Shown here: in pieces, positions 54,892 to 62,101 of the stretch
How positions within the stretch are numbered: position 1 is the stretch's first letter
How the letters are laid out: each line of letters begins with the position of its first letter
DNA from: Aeromicrobium chenweiae
Lineage (GTDB): Bacteria > Actinomycetota > Actinomycetes > Propionibacteriales > Nocardioidaceae
Assembly: GCF_003065605.1 (NCBI RefSeq)
Contig: NZ_CP026952.1
Location: 1,178,001-1,242,000 of the forward strand
Length of the DNA: 64,000 bases
Direction: 5' to 3'
Translations under genes and position numbers: made by a program
Notes under the pieces: generated by a model
What the model saw: the letters and a program-made list of their open reading frames with translations, nothing else
What the model was told of the DNA's origin: nothing
The model's database searches: none

Positions 54892-56209
54892 TCTCTGTGC
54901 TGTGAACCGTGCATGCCGTCTGGGGCGCTGCTCTGGGTCGATGCGCGGCGGCGGAATGATCTCGGGGATGCCGTCCTCGCCCATCCGGGCGGCCCACTCG
55001 CCTTCGTGGACCAGGAAGTGGTGGAAGTGGCACAGCAGGGCCGCATTCGCCAGATCGGTCGGCCCGCCCTCGGACCAGAAGTTCAGGTGGTGTGCCTCGC
55101 ACCATGCCGGAGGCCGGTCTTCCCCCGCCGCTACGCGCCTTGTGCGGGGGGACCCCCATACCCGGGAACACGCAGCCCTGGTCGCGGACCGCCAGCGCAA
55201 GCCGTTGGTGGCGGTCGTAGAGGCGCCGCGTCATCCCGTGGTCGATGACGCGGGTGCCGTTCTCGAGGTAGAGCGCGACCAGGTGGGCATTGCAGGCGAG
55301 TCGGCGGGCCTTGGCTGCCGACGTGGTCGTGCCGGAGGTGTTGGTCGCGGTGCCCTGCCCGGTACGGAGATCGTCGACGTCGATGGTGACCGCCACGGTG
55401 GCGGCCAGCCCACCGGCCTGGGGGAGCGCTCCGGTCGGCAGGTGGTCGATGAGCTCGACGAACGCGTGGCCCATCTTCTGGTCCCGCGGCAGCGCCGACC
55501 AGTCGTCGGCTCCCAGGCCGTGACGCTCGGCGTTGTCGGCGGTGCGCCGCGGGGCGATGATGCCCTCGATCGCGGCCCGCAGCGTGTCGGCGTCCGCGTC
55601 GGGGATCGTGAACGCCCCGTGCGTGGTGCCGTCGCCGCGCCGCCGCATGGACAGCTTCGTGGCGTCCCACGCCTTCTGCTCCTGCTTGCGCAGCTGCTCC
55701 CCGAGGTGCTCGTCCGCCCCGTCGGGATCGATGACCTCCAGCACCCGGTTCGCGAGCCGCTTCAAGTCGTCGAGGCCGTAGTCGGCCGCCAGGCCGATCA
55801 GGTGCGCCTCCGCGTCCTGGCGCTCCTCCTCGCCGCACCACTCGGGCAGCGCGTCGATCGCCTTCATGATCACCCCGGCCTGGTCGGTCGACAGGTCACC
55901 TGCGGCCCATGCCGCCCGGGTCGCCTCGGTGTCGGTGCCCGTGACCCGCGCCAGACCGACCAGCTTGCTCGCCTCGCCCTTGGTGATCCCCGTGGTGCTC
56001 GCCAGCCAGGTCGTCGTCGAGGTCGCGCCCTCGTCCTTGGCCAGGCCCATGCCCTCGGCACAGCCCGCGAGGCTGGACAGTGCGGCGTCCATCGAGGTCC
56101 GCGCCCGCGCCACGGCCAGGACCACCTGCTTGACCTCCGAACCGGTCAACGACCACGGCTCGAGCGCGGCCAGGTCGTCGGTCAACGACGACAGCTGGTC
56201 GAGGATCAT
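54877..56209 (-). pseudogene. DUF222/HNH endonuclease (13E12 repeat family), frameshifted
   Basis: About 440 residues in two frames. From ATG 56209 the DUF222 domain runs normally (MILDQLSSLTDDLAALEPWS onwards) to LAVRDQGCVFPG at about 55161. The expected HNH continuation, PPAWCEAHHLNFWSEGGPTD and LLCHFHHFLVHEG, is in the next frame (54877-55118). Between them a 41-nt segment (55120-55160) replaces the usual Cys-Asp-Arg codons and shifts frame, cutting the HNH nuclease motif from DUF222. Upstream lies a LexA box, as for mycobacterial 13E12 genes. The first frame alone would make a longer chimeric tail. The break looks like a small insertion, not a base-call error. Confidence 0.82.
55120..55160. 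repeat. 41-nt palindromic insert disrupting the HNH motif
   Basis: The segment carries CCCCCGC and GCGGGGG arms about 15 nt apart and a second GGGGG/CCCCC pair at its end. It has no counterpart in the protein family at this point. It may be a short mobile palindrome or the result of slippage. Confidence 0.55.
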
Positions 56210-56228
56210 GAGCGGGCTCCGGAGGGAC

Positions 56229-56244
56229 TAGAACGTATGTTCGA
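56229..56244 (-). promoter_or_regulatory. LexA (SOS) box upstream of the HNH gene
   Basis: The minus-strand sequence TCGAACATACGTTCTA matches the actinobacterial SOS box TCGAACNNNNGTTCGA with one mismatch. It lies 19 nt before ATG 56209, next to a TAGAAT -10 box (56244-56249, minus strand). Confidence 0.85.
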
Positions 56245-56342
56245 TTCTAGCAACTCGTCCGCACGCAGGGCAATACCTTCATCCCATTTTTTCATTGAAA
56301 CAACAGCGGAAATGCACCTTTGACCGCCGGTGTCCGGGCACC

Positions 56343-56729
56343 ATGAGTTGGGTGACGACGACCTTTGCCTTCAGCAACCTCCATCACGTCCAGCTCGCGA
56401 TCCCGCCGGGAGGGGAGGAGAGCTGTCGCGCCTTCTGGGGCGACGTCATGGGGATGGCGGAGCTCGAGAAACCGCCGGCCCTGAGGGCGCGCGGTGGATG
56501 CTGGTTCCGCGGTGGAGGGGTCGAGATCCACCTCGGCGTGGAGCAGGACTTCGCCGCAGCGCGCAAGGCGCACCCCGGAATCCTGGTCGACGACCTGCGG
56601 GGGCTGGCGCAGGCCCTCACGGCTGCGGGAATCGACGTGTCGTGGGACGAAGGGTTCCCCGGGCACGATCGCTTCTATGCCGCCGACCCGTTCGGCAATC
56701 GGCTGGAGTTCCTGGAGCAGCACGTCTGA
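56343..56729 (+). CDS. VOC (glyoxalase/dioxygenase superfamily) protein
   Basis: A 128-residue single VOC domain. SNLHHVQLAIPPGGEESCRA starts the first beta-alpha-beta-beta unit with a metal-type His. EIHLGVEQ and NRLEFLEQHV hold the usual acidic and closing positions. Substrate unknown; small VOC proteins of this form include lactoylglutathione lyase-like and resistance-type enzymes. ATG 56343; the upstream 60 nt include an A/T-rich stretch (56284-56300). Converges with the acylphosphatase gene 20 nt away. Confidence 0.82.
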   Translation: MSWVTTTFAFSNLHHVQLAIPPGGEESCRAFWGDVMGMAELEKPPALRARGGCWFRGGGVEIHLGVEQDFAAARKAHPGILVDDLRGLAQALTAAGIDVSWDEGFPGHDRFYAADPFGNRLEFLEQHV

Positions 56730-56748
56730 CCGCCCGGCGGATCAGTCC

Positions 56749-57015
56749 TCAGCGGACCTCGAAGCCCACCTCGCCGGCCGGCTCCTGCTGGGTCACCTCG
56801 ACGTCGGACACCGCGGCCCGCGGCGGGCCGGTGCGGCACCACGCGACGAGCTGGTCGACCACCTCGTCCGGCCCCTCGAAGACGGCCTCGACCGATCCGT
56901 CCGGGCGGTTCGCGACCCACCCGGTCGCACCCAGTCGGGTGGCCTCCTGCTGGCACGACGCGCGGAAGAAGACGCCCTGCACCGTTCCGTGGACGATCAC
57001 GTGTCGACGCTTCAT
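56749..57015 (-). CDS. Acylphosphatase
   Basis: An 88-residue protein of typical length. VIVHGTVQGVFFRASCQQEA contains the phosphate loop and catalytic Arg; GWVANRPDGSVEAVFEG contains the catalytic Asn. It hydrolyses acyl phosphates in the cytoplasm. ATG 57015 has a TACGGT -10 box 7 nt upstream on the minus strand and diverges from the PHP gene across 27 bp. Confidence 0.94.
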   Translation of the reverse strand: MKRRHVIVHGTVQGVFFRASCQQEATRLGATGWVANRPDGSVEAVFEGPDEVVDQLVAWCRTGPPRAAVSDVEVTQQEPAGEVGFEVR

Positions 57016-57022
57016 GCACTCC

Positions 57023-57028
57023 ACCGTA
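57023..57028 (-). promoter_or_regulatory. -10 box of a leaderless promoter (acylphosphatase)
   Basis: On the minus strand TACGGT, 7 nt, then ATG 57015. Confidence 0.5.
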
Positions 57029-57029
57029 A

Positions 57030-57035
57030 TAGGGT
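57030..57035 (+). promoter_or_regulatory. -10 box of a leaderless promoter (PHP gene)
   Basis: TAGGGT, 7 nt, GTG 57043; one base from the divergent acylphosphatase -10 box. Confidence 0.5.
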
Positions 57036-57042
57036 CGGGCAG

Positions 57043-58071
57043 GTGGAAGACCTCGATGCTGTCGACGCCCTGAAGGAGATCGCGTTCTGGCTGGAGCGCG
57101 CGCAGGCCAAGAGTTATCGCGTCGAGGCGTTCCGCAAGGCCGCTGCCGCGATCGAGCACCTGAGCGCGGACGAGGTCGCCGCGCGGACCCGTGACGGCCG
57201 GCTCAAGCGCATCAAGGGCATCGGCGACCGGACGTTCGGCGTCATCAGCCAGGTCGTGGCCGGCGAGGTGCCGGACTATCTCGCGGAGCTGCGCGAGCAG
57301 GGGAGCGCCCCGCTGGCCGAGGGCGGTGCCGAGCTCCGCGCCCAGCTGCTCGGCGACCTGCACAGCCACTCGGACTGGTCGGACGGCGGATCGCCCATCG
57401 AGGAGATGGCCCGGGCGGCCAGCTGGCGCGGTCGGTCGTACCAGGTGCTGACCGACCACTCGCCCCGCCTGACGATCGCCAACGGGCTGAGTGCCGAGCG
57501 GCTGACCGAGCAGCTCGACGTCGTCGCCGGGCTCAACGAGGGTTTCGACGACTTCCGTCTGCTCAGCGGCATCGAGGTCGACATCCACGACGACGGCAGC
57601 CTCGACCAAACCGACGAGATGCTCGAGAGGCTCGACGTCGTGGTGGCCAGCGTCCACTCCAAGCTGCGGATGGACGCGAAGGAGATGACCCGTCGCATGA
57701 TGACCGCGGTCGCCGATCCGCACACCAATGTCCTCGGCCACTGCACGGGCCGGCTCGTGCAGGGCGGACGTGGCCAGCGGCCGCAGTCGGAGTTCAACGC
57801 CAAGGCCGTGTTCGCCGCGTGCGCCGAGTTCGACGTCGCGGTCGAGATCAACTCGCGGCCCGAGCGACAGGATCCGCCCGACGAGCTCATCGCCCTCGCC
57901 CTCGACGCCGGCTGCCTGTTCGCGATCGACACCGATGCGCATGCGCCCGGCCAGCTGGACTTCCTCGACTACGGCGCCGCTCGCGCGGACGCGGCCGGTG
58001 TCCCGGCCGAGCGCATCGTCACCACCTGGCCCGTCGAGCGCCTGCTCGAGTGGTCGCACTCCAAGCGCTGA
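57043..58071 (+). CDS. PHP domain phosphoesterase with PolX-like HhH domain, no polymerase domain
   Basis: A 342-residue protein. Residues 1-75 resemble the helical N-terminus of PolX (EIAFWLERAQAKSYRVEAFR) with a helix-hairpin-helix (LKRIKGIGDRTFGVI). The PHP domain (about 100-335) has GDLHSHSDWSDGG, TDHSPRLTIANGL, GIEVDIHDDG, SVHSKLRM and the late IDTDAHAPGQL metal motifs. The X-family polymerase palm is absent. It may be a 3'-5' exonuclease or phosphatase acting on DNA, consistent with the recQ-like neighbour, but this is inference. GTG 57043. Confidence 0.87.
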   Translation: MEDLDAVDALKEIAFWLERAQAKSYRVEAFRKAAAAIEHLSADEVAARTRDGRLKRIKGIGDRTFGVISQVVAGEVPDYLAELREQGSAPLAEGGAELRAQLLGDLHSHSDWSDGGSPIEEMARAASWRGRSYQVLTDHSPRLTIANGLSAERLTEQLDVVAGLNEGFDDFRLLSGIEVDIHDDGSLDQTDEMLERLDVVVASVHSKLRMDAKEMTRRMMTAVADPHTNVLGHCTGRLVQGGRGQRPQSEFNAKAVFAACAEFDVAVEINSRPERQDPPDELIALALDAGCLFAIDTDAHAPGQLDFLDYGAARADAAGVPAERIVTTWPVERLLEWSHSKR

Positions 58072-58083
58072 CGCCCGCATCGT

Positions 58084-59703
58084 TCACCGGGCGGCGAGCA
58101 GTCCTTCGGACTCGACCAGGTCGAGATCCAGCGTCCGGTAGCCGTCCTGCTCGAACAGGACGACGACCCGGTCACCCTCGTACTGCGCGATGCGTCCGTC
58201 ACCGAAGCTCGCGTGGTGGACGTCGGCGCCGAGCGGGAACGGCCGACGCGTCGCGGACGTCGACGTCCCCGCGTCGCAGGAGTCGCAGCGGCCGCAGGGA
58301 TCCGGATGCGCCTCGCCGAGCAGCTCGAGCACGAGCCGCCGGCGGCAGTCGTCGGTCTCGGCATAGCGCCGGACGAGGTCGACCTCCGACTCCTGCATGG
58401 CCCGCAGGCTGTCGCGCATCGACTCGACCCGCTCCAGGATCGTCTCGGTGTGCGCACGGGTCGACAGGCGGACGCCTGCACGCTCCTCGAGCACCGCGCC
58501 GGCGCGCTCCAGCAGGTTGAGGGCCGAGCGGGAGCGACGTGTCGACAGTCCGGCAGCCGCAGCGACGGCGGCCGGACGCTGGGTGCCACGCAGGCCCCGC
58601 AAGGAGGCCACCACCGCATACACGTCGCCCAAGGACGCCCCGGCGACGGATGCGAAGTACCGCCGCAGGCCGTAGCCCCCTGGCCGGGTGAGCAGCACGG
58701 ACGAGGCGGGCTCGCCGTCCCGCCCGGCACGGCCGATCTCCTGCCACAGCTCGTCGAGGCTCTCGGGCGGGTCGACGTGGACAACCTGACGCACGTCCGC
58801 GCGGTCGATGCCGAGCTCGAACGCGGAGGTCGCGAGGACGAGCCGGGCCTCCCCGTCACGGAAGCGGCGCAGGACGTCCGCGCGGTCGCTCGTCCGCATG
58901 CCGCCGTGGTACCGGTCCACCGCGTGCCCGATCCCGGTCATCATCTCGTGCAGCTCGTCGACCCGCCGGCGCGTCGCGGCGTACACCAGCATCGCGCCGC
59001 TGTCCGTGTCGTGTGTCTCGACCAGCTCGAGCAGCGCCTCCTCGGTGCTGTCGTCGTCCGCGGTGACCCGGGCCGACAGGTGGATCTCCGGCCGGTCGAC
59101 GTTCCCGACGACCACGGCCATGTCGGGGACGCCGAGTCCCTCGGCCACCGCTTCGCGTGTGCGGGGCGGAGCCGTCGCGGTCAGGCCCAGCACCCGCGGC
59201 CGCCCCAGCCGCTCGATGACACTGCCGAGCGCGAGGTAGTGCGGCCGGAAGTCGACGCCCCAGGTCGCGACGCAGTGGGCCTCGTCCACTGCGAACAGGC
59301 GGACGTCGGCGTGCAGGAGCGGGTCGAGGACGGCGTCGTTGGTCGCCTGCTCGGGGGTCAGCAGCAGCACGTCGAGCCGTCCGGCTGCCGCATCGTCCAG
59401 CACCCGCCGCCGCTGCGCGGGGAGCAGGTTGCCGTTCACGGCCGCGGCCCTGGCGCCGGACTCCCGCAGGCCGGCCAGCTGGTCGGCCTGCAGCGACAGC
59501 GTCGGCGAGATCACGAGCGTCACGCCGCCCAGCAGCGCGGCCGCCACCTGGTAGACGAGGGTCTTGCCGCTGCCCGTGGGCAGCACCACCAGCGTGTCGT
59601 GGTCCACGACGCTGCGGATCGCGCGCCGCTGGTCGGGGTGCAGCGTCGCACCGTCGGGAAGCAGGGGCCGGGCGATCTGGTCGATGTCGTCGTCGAGCGT
59701 CAA
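58084..59703 (-). CDS. RecQ family ATP-dependent DNA helicase with Tudor-like C-terminus
   Basis: A 539-residue SF2 helicase. Motif I LVVLPTGSGKTLVYQ, motif II FAVDEAHCVATWG, the RecQ aromatic-rich loop WGVDFRPHY, motif VI EIGRAGRDGEP. The zinc domain holds CRRRLVLELLGEAHPDPCGRC...C. No HRDC domain; instead the end reads HHASFGDGRIAQYEGDRVVV, like the UvrD/PcrA Tudor-type tail. I chose TTG 59703, which follows GAGGA at good spacing; an upstream start to 59775 is possible. It unwinds DNA 3'-5' in repair or recombination. Confidence 0.88.
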   Translation of the reverse strand: MTLDDDIDQIARPLLPDGATLHPDQRRAIRSVVDHDTLVVLPTGSGKTLVYQVAAALLGGVTLVISPTLSLQADQLAGLRESGARAAAVNGNLLPAQRRRVLDDAAAGRLDVLLLTPEQATNDAVLDPLLHADVRLFAVDEAHCVATWGVDFRPHYLALGSVIERLGRPRVLGLTATAPPRTREAVAEGLGVPDMAVVVGNVDRPEIHLSARVTADDDSTEEALLELVETHDTDSGAMLVYAATRRRVDELHEMMTGIGHAVDRYHGGMRTSDRADVLRRFRDGEARLVLATSAFELGIDRADVRQVVHVDPPESLDELWQEIGRAGRDGEPASSVLLTRPGGYGLRRYFASVAGASLGDVYAVVASLRGLRGTQRPAAVAAAAGLSTRRSRSALNLLERAGAVLEERAGVRLSTRAHTETILERVESMRDSLRAMQESEVDLVRRYAETDDCRRRLVLELLGEAHPDPCGRCDSCDAGTSTSATRRPFPLGADVHHASFGDGRIAQYEGDRVVVLFEQDGYRTLDLDLVESEGLLAAR

Positions 59704-59749
59704 GAGAAGTCCTCTACCCAGCCACCCGCGACGCCATGTGTCCTCGTGC

Positions 59750-60475
59750 TCAGCCGAGGCTGTCGGCCATCTCACGCACCTGCTCGGCGGTGACCTGGTG
59801 CGGGATCCGACCGGTGACCTCGTCGTAGGTGTCGACCAGGGCGCCGAGCTCCTTGACCATGCGTCGCGCGCGGGCCGGACCGTTGCCGCAGTCGGCCAGG
59901 CACTCGCCGGATGCGGCGACCTTGTGGGCGATCACGAGGGCGGCGAGCGCGTACGCCTCGGCGGCGCCCAGGTCGGGGGAGAGCGCGAACGGGAAGATCC
60001 GTGCCATCCGCTCGTGGAACTCGACGTGCTCGGGGTCGAGGTCGCCGTGGTGGGCCAGCGGGAACCGCATGGCCTGCGTGAAGGCGGCCTGCACGTCGTC
60101 CGCCGAGCCGGCACCGATCGTGAGCTCGGCGTCCTGGATCGCGGCCAGCACGCGCGGGCGAGCGCTGGGCTCCAGCAGTGCGACGACCTGGCGGGCCTGG
60201 GTGATGCGGAGCCGGGCGCGGAGCTCGGGGGAGTCCTCGGTCGTGCCGAACAGGCGACCGATCAGGGGGACGAGCCGGGGGCGGTCGCTGTCCCGCAACA
60301 GGTCGTTGACGGTGCGCGCCTCGTGGGCGAGGAGCTCGTGGGTGCACTCGGGGCGATCGCTCCACTCCTCGCCGGCCAGCAGGGAGACGTACTCCATGAC
60401 GCACGCCTCACCCTGGGACGAGTCGTGGGATCCGGCGGACAGGGTGGGGAGGGCGTCGGGGACGTGGGTGGTCAC
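59750..60475 (-). CDS. Conserved protein of unknown function upstream of the RecQ-family gene
   Basis: A 241-residue soluble protein, mostly helical. MEYVSLLAGEEWSDRPECTH about 27 residues in suggests the conserved start, so initiation may be at ATG 60397 rather than GTG 60475. AYALAALVIAHKVAASGECL is a hydrophobic helix in the C-terminal half. No catalytic motif is clear. A GGAGG precedes the GTG by 8 nt. The next gene on the strand is the RecQ-type helicase, 46 nt on, so they are probably cotranscribed. Confidence 0.65.
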   Translation of the reverse strand: MTTHVPDALPTLSAGSHDSSQGEACVMEYVSLLAGEEWSDRPECTHELLAHEARTVNDLLRDSDRPRLVPLIGRLFGTTEDSPELRARLRITQARQVVALLEPSARPRVLAAIQDAELTIGAGSADDVQAAFTQAMRFPLAHHGDLDPEHVEFHERMARIFPFALSPDLGAAEAYALAALVIAHKVAASGECLADCGNGPARARRMVKELGALVDTYDEVTGRIPHQVTAEQVREMADSLG

Positions 60476-60505
60476 CCCTCCATCCTCCGGGTGCCGTCAA
60501 GCAGC

Positions 60506-60544
60506 TCAGCCGATCAGCAGCGCGGCCAGCGTGCCGCCCAGCTT
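60506..60544 (-). pseudogene. Possible 3' remnant of a flavodoxin gene
   Basis: In one minus-strand frame these bases encode KLGGTLAALLIG and a stop. It aligns with the last residues of the complete flavodoxin at 61444-61896 (QLGSTVAATLAS, stop). The frame is closed by a stop 14 codons upstream. It could be the lost end of the truncated gene at 63106-63489. Short, so possibly coincidental. Confidence 0.35.
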
Positions 60545-60675
60545 TGTACGCCCGGTCGACGTCGGACGCTAGGCCGGGCCGACACGCCATGTCAGGCAGC
60601 ACGCGGAACAAACCAAAATGAGGGCTACAGCAGGGCAGCCTTCGGGCCTGCCATGGTGCCGCGCTCCGCCTGCGG

Positions 60676-60915
60676 TCACGTCTTGTGATCGTCCTTCATC
60701 TTCTTGTGGAGCATCGCGACACGCAGCATAAGAAGTAGGAAGACGGCGATGATGACGATCCTGGCAACATTGATGATCCCATTCCAGAAGTCGTTTGTGT
60801 CAGCGTCAGCCGCTGCGGTGAGGACGACAACCAACACTCCCGCAGGTATGACCTGTGTGCGCCACTGACGAATGAACTCGGGCCAGCGAGCGTCGTTGTG
60901 AAGCGGGTTCGGCAC
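60676..60915 (-). CDS. Small two-helix membrane protein in the island
   Basis: A 79-residue protein. Helices at about 21-39 (VIPAGVLVVVLTAAADADT) and 47-67 (INVARIVIIAVFLLLMLRVA), with a lysine-rich cytoplasmic tail (HKKMKDDHKT). No family recognised. GTG 60915 is supported by TACGGT 6 nt upstream. The 200 bases between 60476 and 60675 hold no other gene that I can see apart from the flavodoxin remnant. Confidence 0.6.
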   Translation of the reverse strand: MPNPLHNDARWPEFIRQWRTQVIPAGVLVVVLTAAADADTNDFWNGIINVARIVIIAVFLLLMLRVAMLHKKMKDDHKT

Positions 60916-60921
60916 CTAGCG

Positions 60922-60927
60922 ACCGTA
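60922..60927 (-). promoter_or_regulatory. -10 box of a leaderless promoter (small membrane protein)
   Basis: On the minus strand TACGGT, 6 nt, then GTG 60915. Confidence 0.45.
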
Positions 60928-60973
60928 CTATCCGCTGTGGATAACCGCACGCTTTCCCTGTCCCGCCTCTTCA

Positions 60974-61168
60974 TCAGGAAGCAGCCTGAGCAGCCTCATC
61001 GAGTGCAGCGGAAGCCAACGTCTGGGCAACAGACGACGCGAACCACTTGCTGCTACCACGGGCGGTGGTCACGCCGTCCGTGGTAAGGCTGTCAGCGATG
61101 GCCTGCAATGCCATGCCCGTTGCCCTGGCTGCAACGATCCGCTGGTATCGGTCCAGAAGTCCGGTGCG
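60974..61168 (-). pseudogene. Serine-recombinase-type C-terminal fragment
   Basis: About 64 residues containing GLLDRYQRIVAARATGMALQ and AIADSLTTDGVTTARGSSKW, the helix-turn-helix and following segment seen at the end of serine recombinases and related integrases. There is no catalytic domain and no good start codon upstream, because the 5' part is replaced by the promoter of the small membrane gene at 61200. A relic of a mobile element is the simplest reading. Confidence 0.55.
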
Positions 61169-61186
61169 GACCGTGCCTGCGCGCGA

Positions 61187-61192
61187 TAGCGT
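61187..61192 (+). promoter_or_regulatory. -10 box of a leaderless promoter (73-residue protein)
   Basis: TAGCGT, 7 nt, ATG 61200. Confidence 0.45.
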
Positions 61193-61199
61193 TCGCCGG

Positions 61200-61421
61200 A
61201 TGCAGCCGCTGCCGCCCGCTGAAAAGCAGTTCCTTCTGAGACTGTGGGCGCTCGCCGGAATGGCTGTCGTTGTCCTTCTTCCCTCGCTTTTCTGGGACTT
61301 GCAGGAGAACGTGGCTGTTCGAGTTGTCACGGTCGTCCTCAGCCTTGTGCTAACTCTCGCCATCGGCGTGCTGACCTTCCGGTTGGTGCGCGACCGGCGG
61401 TCCAACCGCCACGGGTCTTAG
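61200..61421 (+). CDS. Small two-helix membrane protein
   Basis: A 73-residue protein with helices at about 14-29 (LWALAGMAVVVLLPSL) and 37-60 (VAVRVVTVVLSLVLTLAIGV), ending in a basic tail (RLVRDRRSNRHGS). No family recognised. ATG 61200 chosen from the TAGCGT box 7 nt upstream. Converges with the island flavodoxin. Confidence 0.55.
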   Translation: MQPLPPAEKQFLLRLWALAGMAVVVLLPSLFWDLQENVAVRVVTVVLSLVLTLAIGVLTFRLVRDRRSNRHGS

Positions 61422-61443
61422 CACGACGACGCTGGCTTCTGTC

Positions 61444-61896
61444 TTAGGACGCCAGAGTCGCAGCGACGGTGGAGCCAAGTTGGCTGACGGCTGCTAGATG
61501 ATCAGGCGTGGGCTCACCTAGGAAGCACACTGGCTCGCTGACCTTCACCCACCCGAGGCCAGTGCTGATCGACTCCATGGCACGTTCTGCTCCACTCGTG
61601 TCGCTTCGTCCGTGAACGTAGTAGCTGAACGGCGTCTTGCGTGGGTCTTGGCTTGCCTGATCGAACGTCTGATCAAAGAAGTGTTTGACCGCTCCAGAGA
61701 TGTATCCGATGTTCGCGCTCGTGCCGATGATGTAACCGTCTGCCGACAGGACGTCTTCAACCGTGGCTAGCAGAGCTTGTCTGACTAAAACCTCCACGCC
61801 CTCAATGTCCTCGTGGGTCGCGCCTGCCACAACACTGTCGAGGATCGCTGCGAGGTTGGGCGTAGGGGAGTGGTGGACGATCAGAAGCCGAGCCAT
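61444..61896 (-). CDS. Flavodoxin family protein (complete copy in the island)
   Basis: A 150-residue protein. [20 protein letters not shown] gives the first beta strand and phosphate loop. SADGYIIGTSANIGYISGAV and KHFFDQTFDQ form the FMN isoalloxazine-binding loops, as in NADPH-dependent FMN reductase/flavodoxin-like proteins. YYVHGRSDTSGAERAMESI follows. It is probably a small redox flavoprotein. Lower GC than the related broken copy at 63106-63489, pointing to transfer. ATG 61896 with TACCGT 6 nt upstream. Confidence 0.82.
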   Translation of the reverse strand: MARLLIVHHSPTPNLAAILDSVVAGATHEDIEGVEVLVRQALLATVEDVLSADGYIIGTSANIGYISGAVKHFFDQTFDQASQDPRKTPFSYYVHGRSDTSGAERAMESISTGLGWVKVSEPVCFLGEPTPDHLAAVSQLGSTVAATLAS

Positions 61897-61902
61897 GCGC
61901 TC

Positions 61903-61908
61903 ACGGTA
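61903..61908 (-). promoter_or_regulatory. -10 box of a leaderless promoter (flavodoxin)
   Basis: On the minus strand TACCGT, 6 nt, then ATG 61896. The remaining bases up to 62101 hold no gene I can support. Confidence 0.5.
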
Positions 61909-62101
61909 TCCGTGTTGTCTCGTCGCAGAGCTTGATGAGGGAGCGGGCAGGGCACATGTGCTGAAGGTTTCTGAGTAGTGCTTGAGCGACCAACGGATGG
62001 CCCGAGCAAGACGGAGCGCCCCTGAGACGCGATAGGTGTCAAGGGGACTGCTTTGTCTTCAGGCTGCCGCCGAGGACGATTATCGCGCCGTTCCCGCGAA
62101 C

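Noticed and set aside
54877-56209. Programmed frameshift in the DUF222/HNH gene
   Set aside because: The two frames are separated by a 41-nt unrelated insert, not by a slippery site in a continuous homologous sequence.
60476-60675. tRNA or attachment site at the island edge
   Set aside because: I could not fold a cloverleaf or find a direct repeat matching the other edge.
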